Positions 7,454-15,660 of a stretch of 19,181 bases of DNA are shown here, piece by piece. Origin of the DNA: an uncultured Clostridia bacterium. GTDB lineage: Bacteria; Bacillota; Clostridia; UMGS1810. The DNA is taken from positions 1-19,181 of the forward strand of contig CAKSFP010000038.1 of the NCBI GenBank assembly GCA_934454585.1, given 5' to 3'. The translations under genes and the position numbers were made by a program. The notes beneath the pieces were generated by a model, which did no database searches, had not been told where the DNA came from, and saw only the letters and a list, made by a program, of their open reading frames with translations. How positions within the stretch are numbered: the stretch's first letter is position 1; each line of letters opens with the position of its first letter.

Positions 7454-9520
7454 TTATTTTATCAAAGCATTTTTTACTTCGGCATCCTTGTCCGGAAGTT
7501 CATTCTCACCGAAAAGATCGAAGTATTTTTCATATATTGTTTTTGCAACAGGTGCGAGAGCCGCGCCGGAACCGGCGTTCTCCACGACTATCGCAACGGA
7601 TATCTGCGGATTTTTATACGGTGCATATGATGCGAACACACCGTTTGCCGAGCCTTTTGCCACCTGTGCCGAACCTGTCTTGGAGCAGACCTCTATCGGA
7701 AAGTCGGCAAATATCGACGCTGTACCGTCTCTGTCGGACACAAGCCTCATGCCGTGGGTGACGGTTTGCTGAGTCTCGGGACTCATTGTCACTTTGTTGA
7801 GCACAACCGGGTCTTCGGTTACTATGGATTCGCCCGAGTAGATGTTGCGCACATTCTTTGTCAGCCTCGGTTTATAGCGTGTGCCGCCGTTTGCGACGGT
7901 TGCTATATAGTTTGATATCTGTACCGGGGTGAACAGGTTGTAGGACTGACCTATTGCCATCTGCAGATTGTCACCGGGGTACCATGGTGTGTTGAAGTTG
8001 AGCTTTTTGTACTCAGCGTTTGCCAGCACACCCTTCGATTCGCCGTCCAGCTCTATGCCGGTAAGCTCTCCGAGTCCGAATTCCTTTGCGTGATTATACA
8101 TCTTTTCATAGCCGAGTCTTTTGCCGACTTCGTAGAAATAGTAGTTACATGAGTTTTGAATTGCGGTCTCCACGGTCATTTTGCCATGAGTGGTGTGGGT
8201 GTCTGTCCATATCCAGCAATTAAATTTCTGGTCGTAGTATTCGTAGACGCCTTTGTCCTCTATAATCTCATTTTTTGTGATGACCTTTTCTTCCAGTCCG
8301 GCGATTGCCGTAAGTATCTTGAACACAGATCCGGGGGCATACACGCCGCTTATGGCTCTGTTGAACATTGGGTTGAGCTTGTTGGAGAGCAGTTTGTCGT
8401 AGTCATCATCAAATTTGACTATGTCATATGTCGGGTAGCTCGCCATGGCAAGTATGTCGCCCGTGTTTACATCCGTCACGACAACCGCGCCGCCGCCGGC
8501 ATCGGCACCGGAGTGATTTTTCTTCTCGATTCCCTTTGCTCTTATCTGAGCAATGGTATCTTTGAGCGCCTGTTCCGCGGTTTGCTGCAGGTTGATATCT
8601 ATTGTCAGCACAACATTGTTGCCGGCAAGCGCCGGCACATCGCTTGTCTTGCCGTCTTTGTCTCCGACGGTCTGCAAGGTGCTGCGCACTCCGTTTGTAC
8701 CCTTTAGGTATTTTTCAAGACTCTTTTCGAGCCCGTCTTTTCCTATCATATCATTTAAGCCGTAGTTGCTGTCCTTGAGTGCCTCGTATTCCTCACGATA
8801 GATTATTCCCACTCTGCCGAGCAGGTGAGAGGCAACCCCGGGATATGCGTATTCGCGCACCGGTCTTGTCACGACACCCACATTTTTGAATGTATCGTTA
8901 TTTTCTTCAATCTCGGACACGGTGGAAAGTGACACATCGGACGCTATGGTAAACGGGGTGGCACTGCCGAAACCGCGGTTTTCCATCTCATACCTTACGC
9001 CGACTATGGTGCGCAGCTCGCTGTCGGAATAGCGTGCGGCTATTTCATATTTATTTGCAAGCACGCTTACGCAGTCTTTTGCGCTTGCGTTCTCCGCAGC
9101 CTTAATTGACGCCTTAAACTCACTTATTTTTTGCTTGCGCTCGTCGCCTTCGTAGCTTGTAAATTTGAAATCTCGGCTGTCTTTTTCTATCGGCAGAGTA
9201 TCTGTATATTTCTCTCCGGCTCTGTCAAACAGAGAGACAAGCTTTAGTATTATATCGTTCAGTTCGTCATATGAAATGCCGCTTTTGTATATTTCCACCG
9301 CAAAGCCTTGCTTGTTTGTGACAAGCGGCTTGCCGTTGCGGTCCATTATTATGCCGCGCGGCGCCTCAATTGTCTCCTGCGACACAAGTCTGTTCTCCGA
9401 TTGTACGCGGTATTCATCGCCCATGACGACTTGCAGCTTGACCAGCCGAAAGAGTATTGCGCAAAACAGGCACAGCGCCAATATATTCAAAATAAGTCGT
9501 TTGTTTCTGAAAAAAGCCAT
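7454..9520 (-). CDS. mrdA: Penicillin-binding protein 2 (elongasome transpeptidase)
   Basis: A class B penicillin-binding protein that cross-links peptidoglycan during side-wall elongation. 688 aa. A single N-terminal transmembrane segment (about 9-26) anchors it outside the membrane. The dimerisation/pedestal domain begins at APRGIIMDRNG (53-63). The transpeptidase domain has the three penicillin-fold motifs: SVFK (S398 nucleophile, K401), SCN (457-459) and KTG (614-616). It follows mreD by 4 nt and precedes the MinD-like gene by 19 nt in the same operon. The usual SEDS glycosyltransferase partner RodA is not encoded next to it, though in many clostridia it lies a few genes downstream. FtsI-type function is less likely given the mreBCD context. 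Confidence 0.95.
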   Translation of the reverse strand: MAFFRNKRLILNILALCLFCAILFRLVKLQVVMGDEYRVQSENRLVSQETIEAPRGIIMDRNGKPLVTNKQGFAVEIYKSGISYDELNDIILKLVSLFDRAGEKYTDTLPIEKDSRDFKFTSYEGDERKQKISEFKASIKAAENASAKDCVSVLANKYEIAARYSDSELRTIVGVRYEMENRGFGSATPFTIASDVSLSTVSEIEENNDTFKNVGVVTRPVREYAYPGVASHLLGRVGIIYREEYEALKDSNYGLNDMIGKDGLEKSLEKYLKGTNGVRSTLQTVGDKDGKTSDVPALAGNNVVLTIDINLQQTAEQALKDTIAQIRAKGIEKKNHSGADAGGGAVVVTDVNTGDILAMASYPTYDIVKFDDDYDKLLSNKLNPMFNRAISGVYAPGSVFKILTAIAGLEEKVITKNEIIEDKGVYEYYDQKFNCWIWTDTHTTHGKMTVETAIQNSCNYYFYEVGKRLGYEKMYNHAKEFGLGELTGIELDGESKGVLANAEYKKLNFNTPWYPGDNLQMAIGQSYNLFTPVQISNYIATVANGGTRYKPRLTKNVRNIYSGESIVTEDPVVLNKVTMSPETQQTVTHGMRLVSDRDGTASIFADFPIEVCSKTGSAQVAKGSANGVFASYAPYKNPQISVAIVVENAGSGAALAPVAKTIYEKYFDLFGENELPDKDAEVKNALIK

Positions 9521-9524
9521 TAAT

Positions 9525-10013
9525 CTAAAAACCCCTTACTTCATCTTCTCCCAAATACTTTGCCCACCACATCAGCGCGGCGGCAACCGCCATGTTGTAC
9601 ACTGCCTCAAGCGACACCACAGACCACATTGTGGCTGCCGTCAGCTTGCCGAATATGAAATACAGCAGAAAAGCATATATGCACTCATAGACCAGAGTAG
9701 TGACCCCGACGCATATGAGAACAGTAAATATGTTGCTCTTAACATAGCCGGAGGTCAGGCACGACAGTCCGAGCCCGATGTACATCATCATTATGGAGTT
9801 GAAACCGATGTTGCTCGCCTGATACACATCGAAAAGAAACCCTGCGGCTATCGCAAACACGGTTGCCGGCACAGGGTCGGCATACATGCTGTAGCAAACT
9901 GCGAACACAAGGACGAGATTGGGAATCACGCCCATTATGCGCAGGTGAGGGAACAGTGTTGTCTGCAGCACTATCAGTATTATCAGTGTCAGATATGTCA
10001 AAAACTTTTTCAT
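9525..10013 (-). CDS. mreD: Rod shape-determining protein MreD
   Basis: A small, very hydrophobic protein of 162 aa with about five to six membrane segments and the family's N-terminal pattern (TTLFPHLRIMGVIPNLVLVF), followed by AIAAGFLFDV. It is part of the MreBCD-PBP2-RodA elongation machinery in the membrane and bridges MreC to the synthases. The sequence family is weakly conserved, and much of the confidence comes from its place between mreC and PBP2 and the 4-nt spacing to PBP2. It begins 10 nt after mreC. Confidence 0.93.
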   Translation of the reverse strand: MKKFLTYLTLIILIVLQTTLFPHLRIMGVIPNLVLVFAVCYSMYADPVPATVFAIAAGFLFDVYQASNIGFNSIMMMYIGLGLSCLTSGYVKSNIFTVLICVGVTTLVYECIYAFLLYFIFGKLTAATMWSVVSLEAVYNMAVAAALMWWAKYLGEDEVRGF

Positions 10014-10023
10014 GTAGGTTTCC

Positions 10024-10848
10024 TTACTTTTTTATTATCATTACTTCCGACAGGTCAATAAAGTTGACCCCCGGTTCTATGACTGCCTCTTGGGACAGTC
10101 CGGACACATCATCATGCAAATCGACAATTCTGCCGATGTAGAGCCCCTCGGGGTATATGCCTCCGTTACCGGCGGTTACGGCATAATCGCCCGTTTCCGC
10201 GTTGATGTCCTTTGACAGATACTTCATGGCACATCGCTCCTCATTCTGCAATGTCATATCTCCGCTGACAACCGCATTGACATTAAGTCTGGTTATCTTT
10301 GCGCTCACGGATACGGAGCTGTCTATAATCGTGACGATTTTTGACCAATTTCTGCCGACTTCGTATACATAGCCGACAAGTCCTTCGGGAGTGACTACGG
10401 CGCAGTTTTTTGTGACTCCGTCCACCAGCCCTTTATTTGCCGTGAAGGTCTTTGACCAGTTGGTCATGTCTGCCGCGATTATGTCCGCGGCGATATAGTC
10501 ATATTTATCGTTCTTTTCGCTCAGCTCAAGCAACTGTCGCAGACGGTTGTTCTCGGAAATGAGCGAGTCGTTCTTTCGCACCTCGTTTTCAAGCGATGCG
10601 ACGGTCTTGCGCAGCTCTTCATTTTCGCGTGCATAATTTTTGTTTGAGCCTATTACCGAGAAAAATCCTGCAACGCCCGAGTAGACATTGCCGAATGCCC
10701 TCTGAATCGGAGACACGACGAAACTTACCACATTGCTCACAATGGGGATTTTGCCGCCGCCGACGGATGACACCGCCATTATGAGAATCAGAACAAGCGT
10801 CACCGCGGCTATAATTATCTTAAATTTGTTCTTTGTAAAAAAATACAT
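10024..10848 (-). CDS. mreC: Rod shape-determining protein MreC
   Basis: A bitopic protein of 274 aa: short cytoplasmic N-terminus, one membrane segment (about 9-28), a coiled coil (about 70-115, rich in NEELRK and NNRLRQ heptads), then the extracytoplasmic beta domains with typical GLVGYV, KIVTIIDS and GIYPEGLYIGRI stretches. MreC organises and activates PBP2 at the membrane and links it to MreB. The ATG follows the mreB stop by 3 nt, which indicates coupled translation. Length and motif order are normal for clostridia. Confidence 0.95.
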   Translation of the reverse strand: MYFFTKNKFKIIIAAVTLVLILIMAVSSVGGGKIPIVSNVVSFVVSPIQRAFGNVYSGVAGFFSVIGSNKNYARENEELRKTVASLENEVRKNDSLISENNRLRQLLELSEKNDKYDYIAADIIAADMTNWSKTFTANKGLVDGVTKNCAVVTPEGLVGYVYEVGRNWSKIVTIIDSSVSVSAKITRLNVNAVVSGDMTLQNEERCAMKYLSKDINAETGDYAVTAGNGGIYPEGLYIGRIVDLHDDVSGLSQEAVIEPGVNFIDLSEVMIIKK

Positions 10849-10851
10849 ACG

Positions 10852-11865
10852 CTATCCTCGTCTTGCATTAATCATTACATTTCTCAGCATTTCCATTTGG
10901 TCGAGTACCGCACCGGCACCGAGTGCCACGCAGTCGAGCGGATTCTCGGCAATGTTGACCGGCATACCCGTCTGTTCTATTATGTGGCGGTCAAGTCCCC
11001 GCAGAAGTGCGCCGCCGCCTGTCAGGGTGATGCCTCTGTCCATTATGTCAGCCGCAAGCTCCGGTGGAGTCTGCTCCAGAGTGGATTTTATGGCGAATAT
11101 CAACTGTTCCACAGGTTCGCGCAGTGCGTTTACAATGTCCGTAGTGGACACGCGCACATTCTTTGGCAGTCCCGTCATCAGGTCGCGTCCGCTCACTTCT
11201 TCGTATGCGTCCTCTTTTGTCTCATACGCCGAGCCTATGTCTATCTTGAGTTTCTCTGCGGTGCGTTCACCCGCCATGAGATTGAATTTCTTCTTAATAT
11301 AATTGATTATTGCCTCGTCAAAGTCATCTCCGGCTATGCGCAGCGATTTGCTTGTGACAATGCCGCCGAGAGATATAACGGCAACTTCGCTTGTGCCGCC
11401 GCCGATGTCTACAACCATGCTGCCTGTCGGCTCCTCTACCGGGAGGTTTGCGCCGATTGCTGCCGCCATGGGTTCCTCTATGATGAACACTTCCTTGACA
11501 CCGGCATTGAGTGTAGCCTCCTCAACGGCACGCTTTTCAACCTCCGTCACTCCGGACGGCACGCACACAATGACCCTGGGTTTGAGAAAGCCGTACCCTT
11601 GGTTTGCCCGGGAAATGAAGTATTTGAGCATAGCCTGTGTCACATCAAAATCTGCTATTACTCCGTCTTTCAGAGGACGGATGGCTATTATGTTGCCCGG
11701 GGTTCTGCCGAGCATTTCCTTTGCGGCGTTGCCTACCTCGAGCACTTCGCCGGTGTCCTTGTTTATTGCCACAACGCTGGGTTCATTCACCACTATGCCT
11801 TTTGACTTGACATAGACAAGTGTGTTTGCCGTGCCAAGGTCTATTCCTATATCTTTTCTTGCCAT
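10852..11865 (-). CDS. mreB: Rod shape-determining protein MreB (bacterial actin)
   Basis: An actin-like ATPase that forms membrane-bound filaments guiding side-wall synthesis. 337 aa, normal length. Nucleotide-fold motifs are intact: phosphate 1 GIDLGTANT (7-15), the catalytic-loop region IEEPMAAAIG (129-138, E131), phosphate 2 VVDIGGGTSEVAVI (151-164) and the adenosine motif LTGGGALLRGL (281-291). GGGGAGG at the end of maf (about 11873-11879, minus) precedes the ATG, and the gap from maf is 2 nt. The organism is therefore predicted to be rod-shaped or elongated (inference). Confidence 0.98.
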   Translation of the reverse strand: MARKDIGIDLGTANTLVYVKSKGIVVNEPSVVAINKDTGEVLEVGNAAKEMLGRTPGNIIAIRPLKDGVIADFDVTQAMLKYFISRANQGYGFLKPRVIVCVPSGVTEVEKRAVEEATLNAGVKEVFIIEEPMAAAIGANLPVEEPTGSMVVDIGGGTSEVAVISLGGIVTSKSLRIAGDDFDEAIINYIKKKFNLMAGERTAEKLKIDIGSAYETKEDAYEEVSGRDLMTGLPKNVRVSTTDIVNALREPVEQLIFAIKSTLEQTPPELAADIMDRGITLTGGGALLRGLDRHIIEQTGMPVNIAENPLDCVALGAGAVLDQMEMLRNVMINARRG

Positions 11866-11867
11866 AA

Positions 11868-12440
11868 TTATTCCTCCCCGAATTTGCGGATAAGCTTGTG
11901 CAGAAGATGCACCGGCAATCCGACAATATTGAAATAATCTCCCTCAATCTTCTTTATAAAAACACCTGCGTATTCTTGTATTCCGTATGCCCCGGCTTTG
12001 TCGAACGGTGCATAGGTGTTCACATAATACTCTATCTCCTCAAGAGGTATCTCGTCAAAATACACGGTGGTTTCCTCACAGGATGTCATGCTCCCGGCAT
12101 TTTCCGCACTCACAAGCGCAACGCCCGTGTACACCTTGTGCGCCTTGCCGCTCAGCGACGACAGCATGGATATTGCCTCGCGCCGTCCGCACGGTTTGCC
12201 GATAATCTCTCCGTCTGCGCACACCACCGTGTCTGCACCTATTATGAGTGAATCTTTGTCACACTGTTTTACAAGTGACATCGCCTTGCACAGCGCAAGC
12301 TCCTGTACATAGAGCTGCGGCTCAATGTCTTTCGGTACGGTGCTCTCGTCAAAATCCGATGCCATCACTTCAAAATCCATTCCGATGTTTTTGAGCAGTT
12401 CGCGCCGCCGCGGTGATTTGGATGCAAGTATATATTTCAT
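11868..12440 (-). CDS. maf: Maf-family nucleotide pyrophosphatase
   Basis: Hydrolyses the alpha-beta phosphate bond of non-canonical or modified nucleoside triphosphates (family knowledge), a house-cleaning role; Maf was first described as a septum-formation inhibitor. 190 aa. Motifs: ILASKSPRRRELL at the N-terminus (S9-P10-R11-R12), IIGADTVV with catalytic-type D70, GKP (81-83), LSGKAHKVYTGV (96-107) and a C-terminal AYGIQEYAGVFI block. The ATG overlaps the dut stop by one base (TGATG), so translation is probably coupled. Two nucleotide-pool enzymes are thus adjacent. Confidence 0.96.
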   Translation of the reverse strand: MKYILASKSPRRRELLKNIGMDFEVMASDFDESTVPKDIEPQLYVQELALCKAMSLVKQCDKDSLIIGADTVVCADGEIIGKPCGRREAISMLSSLSGKAHKVYTGVALVSAENAGSMTSCEETTVYFDEIPLEEIEYYVNTYAPFDKAGAYGIQEYAGVFIKKIEGDYFNIVGLPVHLLHKLIRKFGEE

Positions 12441-12904
12441 CAGTTCATACCCGTGGAGCCGAAGCCGCCGGCTCCCCTTTCGGTTTCGTCAAGCTCGTCA
12501 ACAGGTGTGAGCTTGACTTGACTCACGGGCATTATGACAAGCTGAGCTATTCTCTCACCGTTTTTTACGGTAAATACTTCGTTGCTTAAATTTATCAGAC
12601 CGACTTTGATTTCGCCCGTGTAGTCGCTGTCTATAACGCCCACACAGTTTGCAAGGGTGATGCCTTTTTTTATGGCGAGACCGCTCCTTGCATAGACAAA
12701 TGCGCCGTATTCCGGGCTCGGCAGACTGATTGCAATACCGGTTGGCACAAGTGTGCGGCCGAGCGGCGGCAGAATGATGTCCTCGCTTATGCACGCCGAA
12801 AGATCCATTCCGGCAGACCCTTCCGTGGCATAAAACGGAAGCTTCTTATCTCTATTATGCTCAGTAAATTTGATTTTAACTTCAATGCTCTTTGTGTCTT
12901 TCAT
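12440..12904 (-). CDS. dut: dUTP diphosphatase (trimeric dUTPase)
   Basis: Hydrolyses dUTP to dUMP and pyrophosphate, keeping uracil out of DNA and supplying dUMP for thymidylate synthesis. All five motifs are present: AGMDLSA (31-37), GRTLVPTGI (49-57), RSGLA to GVIDSDYTGEI (73-99, catalytic D92), GERIAQLV (116-123) and RGAGGFGSTG (143-152). I start it at 12904 (154 aa) because AAGGA (12914-12918, minus) is 9 nt before this ATG, while it directly abuts the upstream ATG at 12913, leaving no spacer. The next gene upstream ends at 12910, 5 nt before this start. Confidence 0.96.
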   Translation of the reverse strand: MKDTKSIEVKIKFTEHNRDKKLPFYATEGSAGMDLSACISEDIILPPLGRTLVPTGIAISLPSPEYGAFVYARSGLAIKKGITLANCVGVIDSDYTGEIKVGLINLSNEVFTVKNGERIAQLVIMPVSQVKLTPVDELDETERGAGGFGSTGMN

Positions 12905-12909
12905 AAAAT

Positions 12910-15030
12910 TCATTCCTTTCGGTTTTTCCTCTGCTCCACGCCACGATACCAGTGACCTCTTGTGAATGCCGCAGATGGGTATTTTTCTCTGTTTTGATAC
13001 ATTCTTAAAATATCGGCAATATCGGACGGAGATTCTGTCGTGAAAATGAATCTGTAAGTTCCTATTCCGCTGTGCCGCAGTTCGTTTATCCTGTCACCCA
13101 AGTAAACAGGCACGCTGTTGTACACGGTGTTTGTGCACGATTGCCTGTCCGACTTGACCGGAAAACACGCATTTTTCCTGTCTTTCAGAAAGAATAAATT
13201 GTCTTTGCAACCGCATTTTCCGGAGGCGCTTTTTATAAGGCAATTGCGCAGCGTCATGAGCGGAAGTCTGCCGTACACAACTGTTTCAATCGGTACTGGA
13301 CTTTGTATGTGTTCAATCTGCGCCAGTGTAAGTTCCGCCGATACGCAAATTTCATCTGCACCGAGTTTTGCAAGCATTGCCGCCGAGTATTTGTTGAAAA
13401 CATTCATGGTGAAATTGGCTATGATATGCTTGCCGGTGAATTTTCCTAATTGTGATATGTTCGATATGCACACGCTGCCGAGTCCGCAGTCGGGCACATC
13501 GTGTTTTCTGCCGTCTCTTTCGATTGTCGGCATCATGAGTGCAAACACATCGCGGTTTTCATCAAAAAAATCTCTCTCGGCAAGGTAAGTGTCACAGCCG
13601 ATGTATATTCTGTCAAAGCCGGCGTCGTATGCGGCGCGTGCCTGTGCGGCACTGACAACCGATGCCGACATGAGCGGTTCGCGCTTCGGTGTCTTGAAGA
13701 TTTCATCCTCAAAGACGGCATCCGATTTTCTCTGAAACGACGCGCACAGCTTGTCCGCAAGCTTGTCTGCGGCATTTCTGCGCAGCTCGTTTACGGTCTT
13801 TATCGGTATGTTTATGTTATCGTCAATCTCGCACGATATTTCCACGGCATGAAACGGAGTTCCGCCGAGCTTTTTTATTTGCGAGATGATTCTCTCTTTG
13901 TCGGTGGCGACCTTTTGCGCCGTTTCGACGGGTTTGTCTCCGCGGCAGAGTGCGCGGTATTCTCCGTGCGCCAGTTCAATCTCGGGCAATTCGCCGGATT
14001 TTATCTTCACGCGGCAATCCGCTCCGATCGTCCGCGGAGCGGACAGGAGAGATTCGGCATATCTTTCGACCTCCGGGCGGATGTCACGATAGATGTTGTC
14101 GTTGTTTTTGTCTATGTTGAGCATATGCGCGCCTGTTTTATCGTAGACATATCCGTTTGTAAAGCCGCTGCGCGAAAAGATGTTTTCGAGCATTTCTTTT
14201 TCCCTGACGGCGACCTTGCCGCCGCGGCGGTATTTATCGTACATATGTGTCACGAGGGCGACATACTCTTTGTTTTTCATTCTGCCTTCGATTTTGAGCG
14301 ATGTCACGCCAATGTCTCTCAGGCGGTCAATGTCGTCTATCAGACAGAGGTCTTTAAGACTCATGTAGTATTTGTTTTCCTCACCCATGGGTCTGCCGTC
14401 CGCGCCGAGCACGGTGTAGGGCAGTCTGCACGGCTGGGCGCACGCACCGCGGTTGCCGCTTCTGCCGCCGAGCAGCGACGACATGAGGCACTGACCCGAA
14501 TAGCACATACACAGCGCCCCGTGGGAGAAAACCTCGATCTCCGTATCGGTGTTTTTGGTTATATATTCTATCTCATCATATGACAGCTCACGGGAGAGCA
14601 CCACGCGCCGAAAGCCGATTTTTGCGGCTGCCTTTACGCCGTCGAGATTATGAATGGTCATCTGCGTGCTGGCGTGTATGCGAAAATCGGGAAAGTACCT
14701 GCCGATTATGTACGCTATGCCCAAATCCTGCACTATGAGAGCGTCAACACCGATGCTGCAGCAATATTTTATGAAGTCAAATGCGCTTTTAATCTCGTTA
14801 TCAAGTATGAGTGTGTTGAGCGCCACATATACTTTAACTCCGCGCAGATGCGCAAAGTTTACAGCGCTTCGCAGTGTGTCGTTGCCAAAGTTTGCAGCAT
14901 TTGCCCTGGCGCTGAAAGCAGCACCGCCGAGATACACCGCGTCCGCGCCGCAGTTTACGGCTGCCGTCAGGCACTCAAAATCTCCGGCAGGGGAGAGTAT
15001 TTCTATGTTTGTCAAATGAGAACACCCCAT
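12910..15030 (-). CDS. U32-family protein (peptidase U32 / RlhA-like), long two-module form
   Basis: The U32 family covers collagenase-like peptidases and RNA-hydroxylation enzymes (RlhA, TrhP); the long form with a middle region, seen here, resembles RlhA/YdcP, which helps hydroxylate 23S rRNA in E. coli. Seen: ILSPAGDFE near the N-terminus, the U32 signature EVFSHGALCMCYSGQCLMS (166-184), then GGRSGNRGACAQPCR with C197 and C201, and SLKIEGRMK. After residue about 450 a second, diverged barrel repeats the pattern (VVYGRLPLMTLRNCLIK, then GKCGC). The 706-aa start has no clear ribosome site; a TTG at 15015 with GGGGTG 7 nt upstream, giving M-TNIEILSPAGD, is an attractive alternative. The gene sits 3 nt after zapA. 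The substrate is not determinable from sequence. Confidence 0.88.
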   Translation of the reverse strand: MGCSHLTNIEILSPAGDFECLTAAVNCGADAVYLGGAAFSARANAANFGNDTLRSAVNFAHLRGVKVYVALNTLILDNEIKSAFDFIKYCCSIGVDALIVQDLGIAYIIGRYFPDFRIHASTQMTIHNLDGVKAAAKIGFRRVVLSRELSYDEIEYITKNTDTEIEVFSHGALCMCYSGQCLMSSLLGGRSGNRGACAQPCRLPYTVLGADGRPMGEENKYYMSLKDLCLIDDIDRLRDIGVTSLKIEGRMKNKEYVALVTHMYDKYRRGGKVAVREKEMLENIFSRSGFTNGYVYDKTGAHMLNIDKNNDNIYRDIRPEVERYAESLLSAPRTIGADCRVKIKSGELPEIELAHGEYRALCRGDKPVETAQKVATDKERIISQIKKLGGTPFHAVEISCEIDDNINIPIKTVNELRRNAADKLADKLCASFQRKSDAVFEDEIFKTPKREPLMSASVVSAAQARAAYDAGFDRIYIGCDTYLAERDFFDENRDVFALMMPTIERDGRKHDVPDCGLGSVCISNISQLGKFTGKHIIANFTMNVFNKYSAAMLAKLGADEICVSAELTLAQIEHIQSPVPIETVVYGRLPLMTLRNCLIKSASGKCGCKDNLFFLKDRKNACFPVKSDRQSCTNTVYNSVPVYLGDRINELRHSGIGTYRFIFTTESPSDIADILRMYQNREKYPSAAFTRGHWYRGVEQRKNRKE

Positions 15031-15033
15031 CGA

Positions 15034-15390
15034 TTATTTTTTCATGTTTGCCTTGAGTGCGGCAATCTGTTCTTTCAGACCGTCTATTTCTTCCTTGAGG
15101 AAGATGTTTTCCTCAGCAATGCCGTTGAATCTGTCCTCGTCTGCGCCGAGCTGTTCGTTGTATCTCTTGAGTTCGTCCATTTCCTCTTTCAGCTTGGTGT
15201 ATTCGTCGCAGAAATTGCACGCTGTGAGCACAGCCACCTGGAGCGGCTTGATCAGCGGATTTGCCGACAGCTCGCGCATCATTTTGTCCACATTGAAAGC
15301 AATGTTGTTTATATACTCCTCGGATTCGTATCCGCACAGAACATAATCCGTGCCGAAAATCCTAACCGTTACCTTGGATTTTTTGTCCAT
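15034..15390 (-). CDS. zapA: Cell division protein ZapA
   Basis: A small cytoplasmic protein that bundles FtsZ filaments and stabilises the Z-ring. 118 aa. The N-terminal globular head contains KVTVRIFGTDYVL and YINNIAFNVDKMM, matching the ZapA fold. The rest (about 60-118) is a coiled coil rich in K, E and L heptads (KLKEEMDELK, IFLKEEIDGLKEQ). A G-run (15397-15402, minus) lies 6 nt before the ATG. It is the first gene of the leftward operon, followed closely by the U32 gene, an order I recall from other clostridia. Confidence 0.9.
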   Translation of the reverse strand: MDKKSKVTVRIFGTDYVLCGYESEEYINNIAFNVDKMMRELSANPLIKPLQVAVLTACNFCDEYTKLKEEMDELKRYNEQLGADEDRFNGIAEENIFLKEEIDGLKEQIAALKANMKK

Positions 15391-15459
15391 GTCAGACCCC
15401 CCGTAAGTCGTTTTTTATTGTTTTTGGGCACAATAAGCCGATTTTGATATATATCATAT

Positions 15460-15465
15460 ATTATA
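15460..15465 (-). promoter_or_regulatory. Possible -10 of the zapA-to-mgsA operon
   Basis: TATAAT on the minus strand, 70 nt before the zapA ATG, within an AT-rich divergent region that also holds the palindrome TGATATATATCA (15445-15456). No good TTGACA lies 16-18 nt upstream; that position is a T-run. The promoter is therefore weakly supported. Confidence 0.35.
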
Positions 15466-15568
15466 CTACATATTTTCGAAAAAAAACAGTCTTTTTTTAA
15501 TTTTTTTGATGAATTTTACTGATTTTTAATAAAATGGTAATAACTTTGTGAACTTTATGATAAAATAC

Positions 15569-15597
15569 TTGTAATTTTCGTATAAAAGTATTAAAAT
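15569..15597 (+). promoter_or_regulatory. Probable SigA promoter of the M18 aminopeptidase gene
   Basis: TTGTAA (15569-15574), 17-nt spacer, TAAAAT (15592-15597), in the AT-rich stretch 15391-15660 that otherwise has no gene. The predicted start near 15604 coincides with the leader hairpin. Confidence 0.55.
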
Positions 15598-15605
15598 ATA
15601 AGTGG

Positions 15606-15628
15606 CGTGAGATGAATTTTGTCTCACG
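15606..15628 (+). other. Leader hairpin upstream of the aminopeptidase gene
   Basis: CGTGAGA (15606-15612) and TCTCACG (15622-15628) form a perfect 7-bp stem with a 9-nt loop at the predicted 5' end of the mRNA. It ends 16 nt before AGGAGG (15645-15650). It may protect the 5' end; no known regulator is recognised. Confidence 0.5.
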
Positions 15629-15660
15629 GTTCAGACCCAATGACAGGAGGAAGAACAATT

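Noticed and set aside
10897..11805. 302-codon plus-strand reading frame opposite mreB
   Set aside because: Shadow of highly conserved mreB; composition is Cys/His/Tyr-rich noise.
13501..14583. 360-codon plus-strand reading frame opposite the U32 gene
   Set aside because: Long only because of codon bias in the opposite frame; no motifs or ribosome site consistent with a gene.
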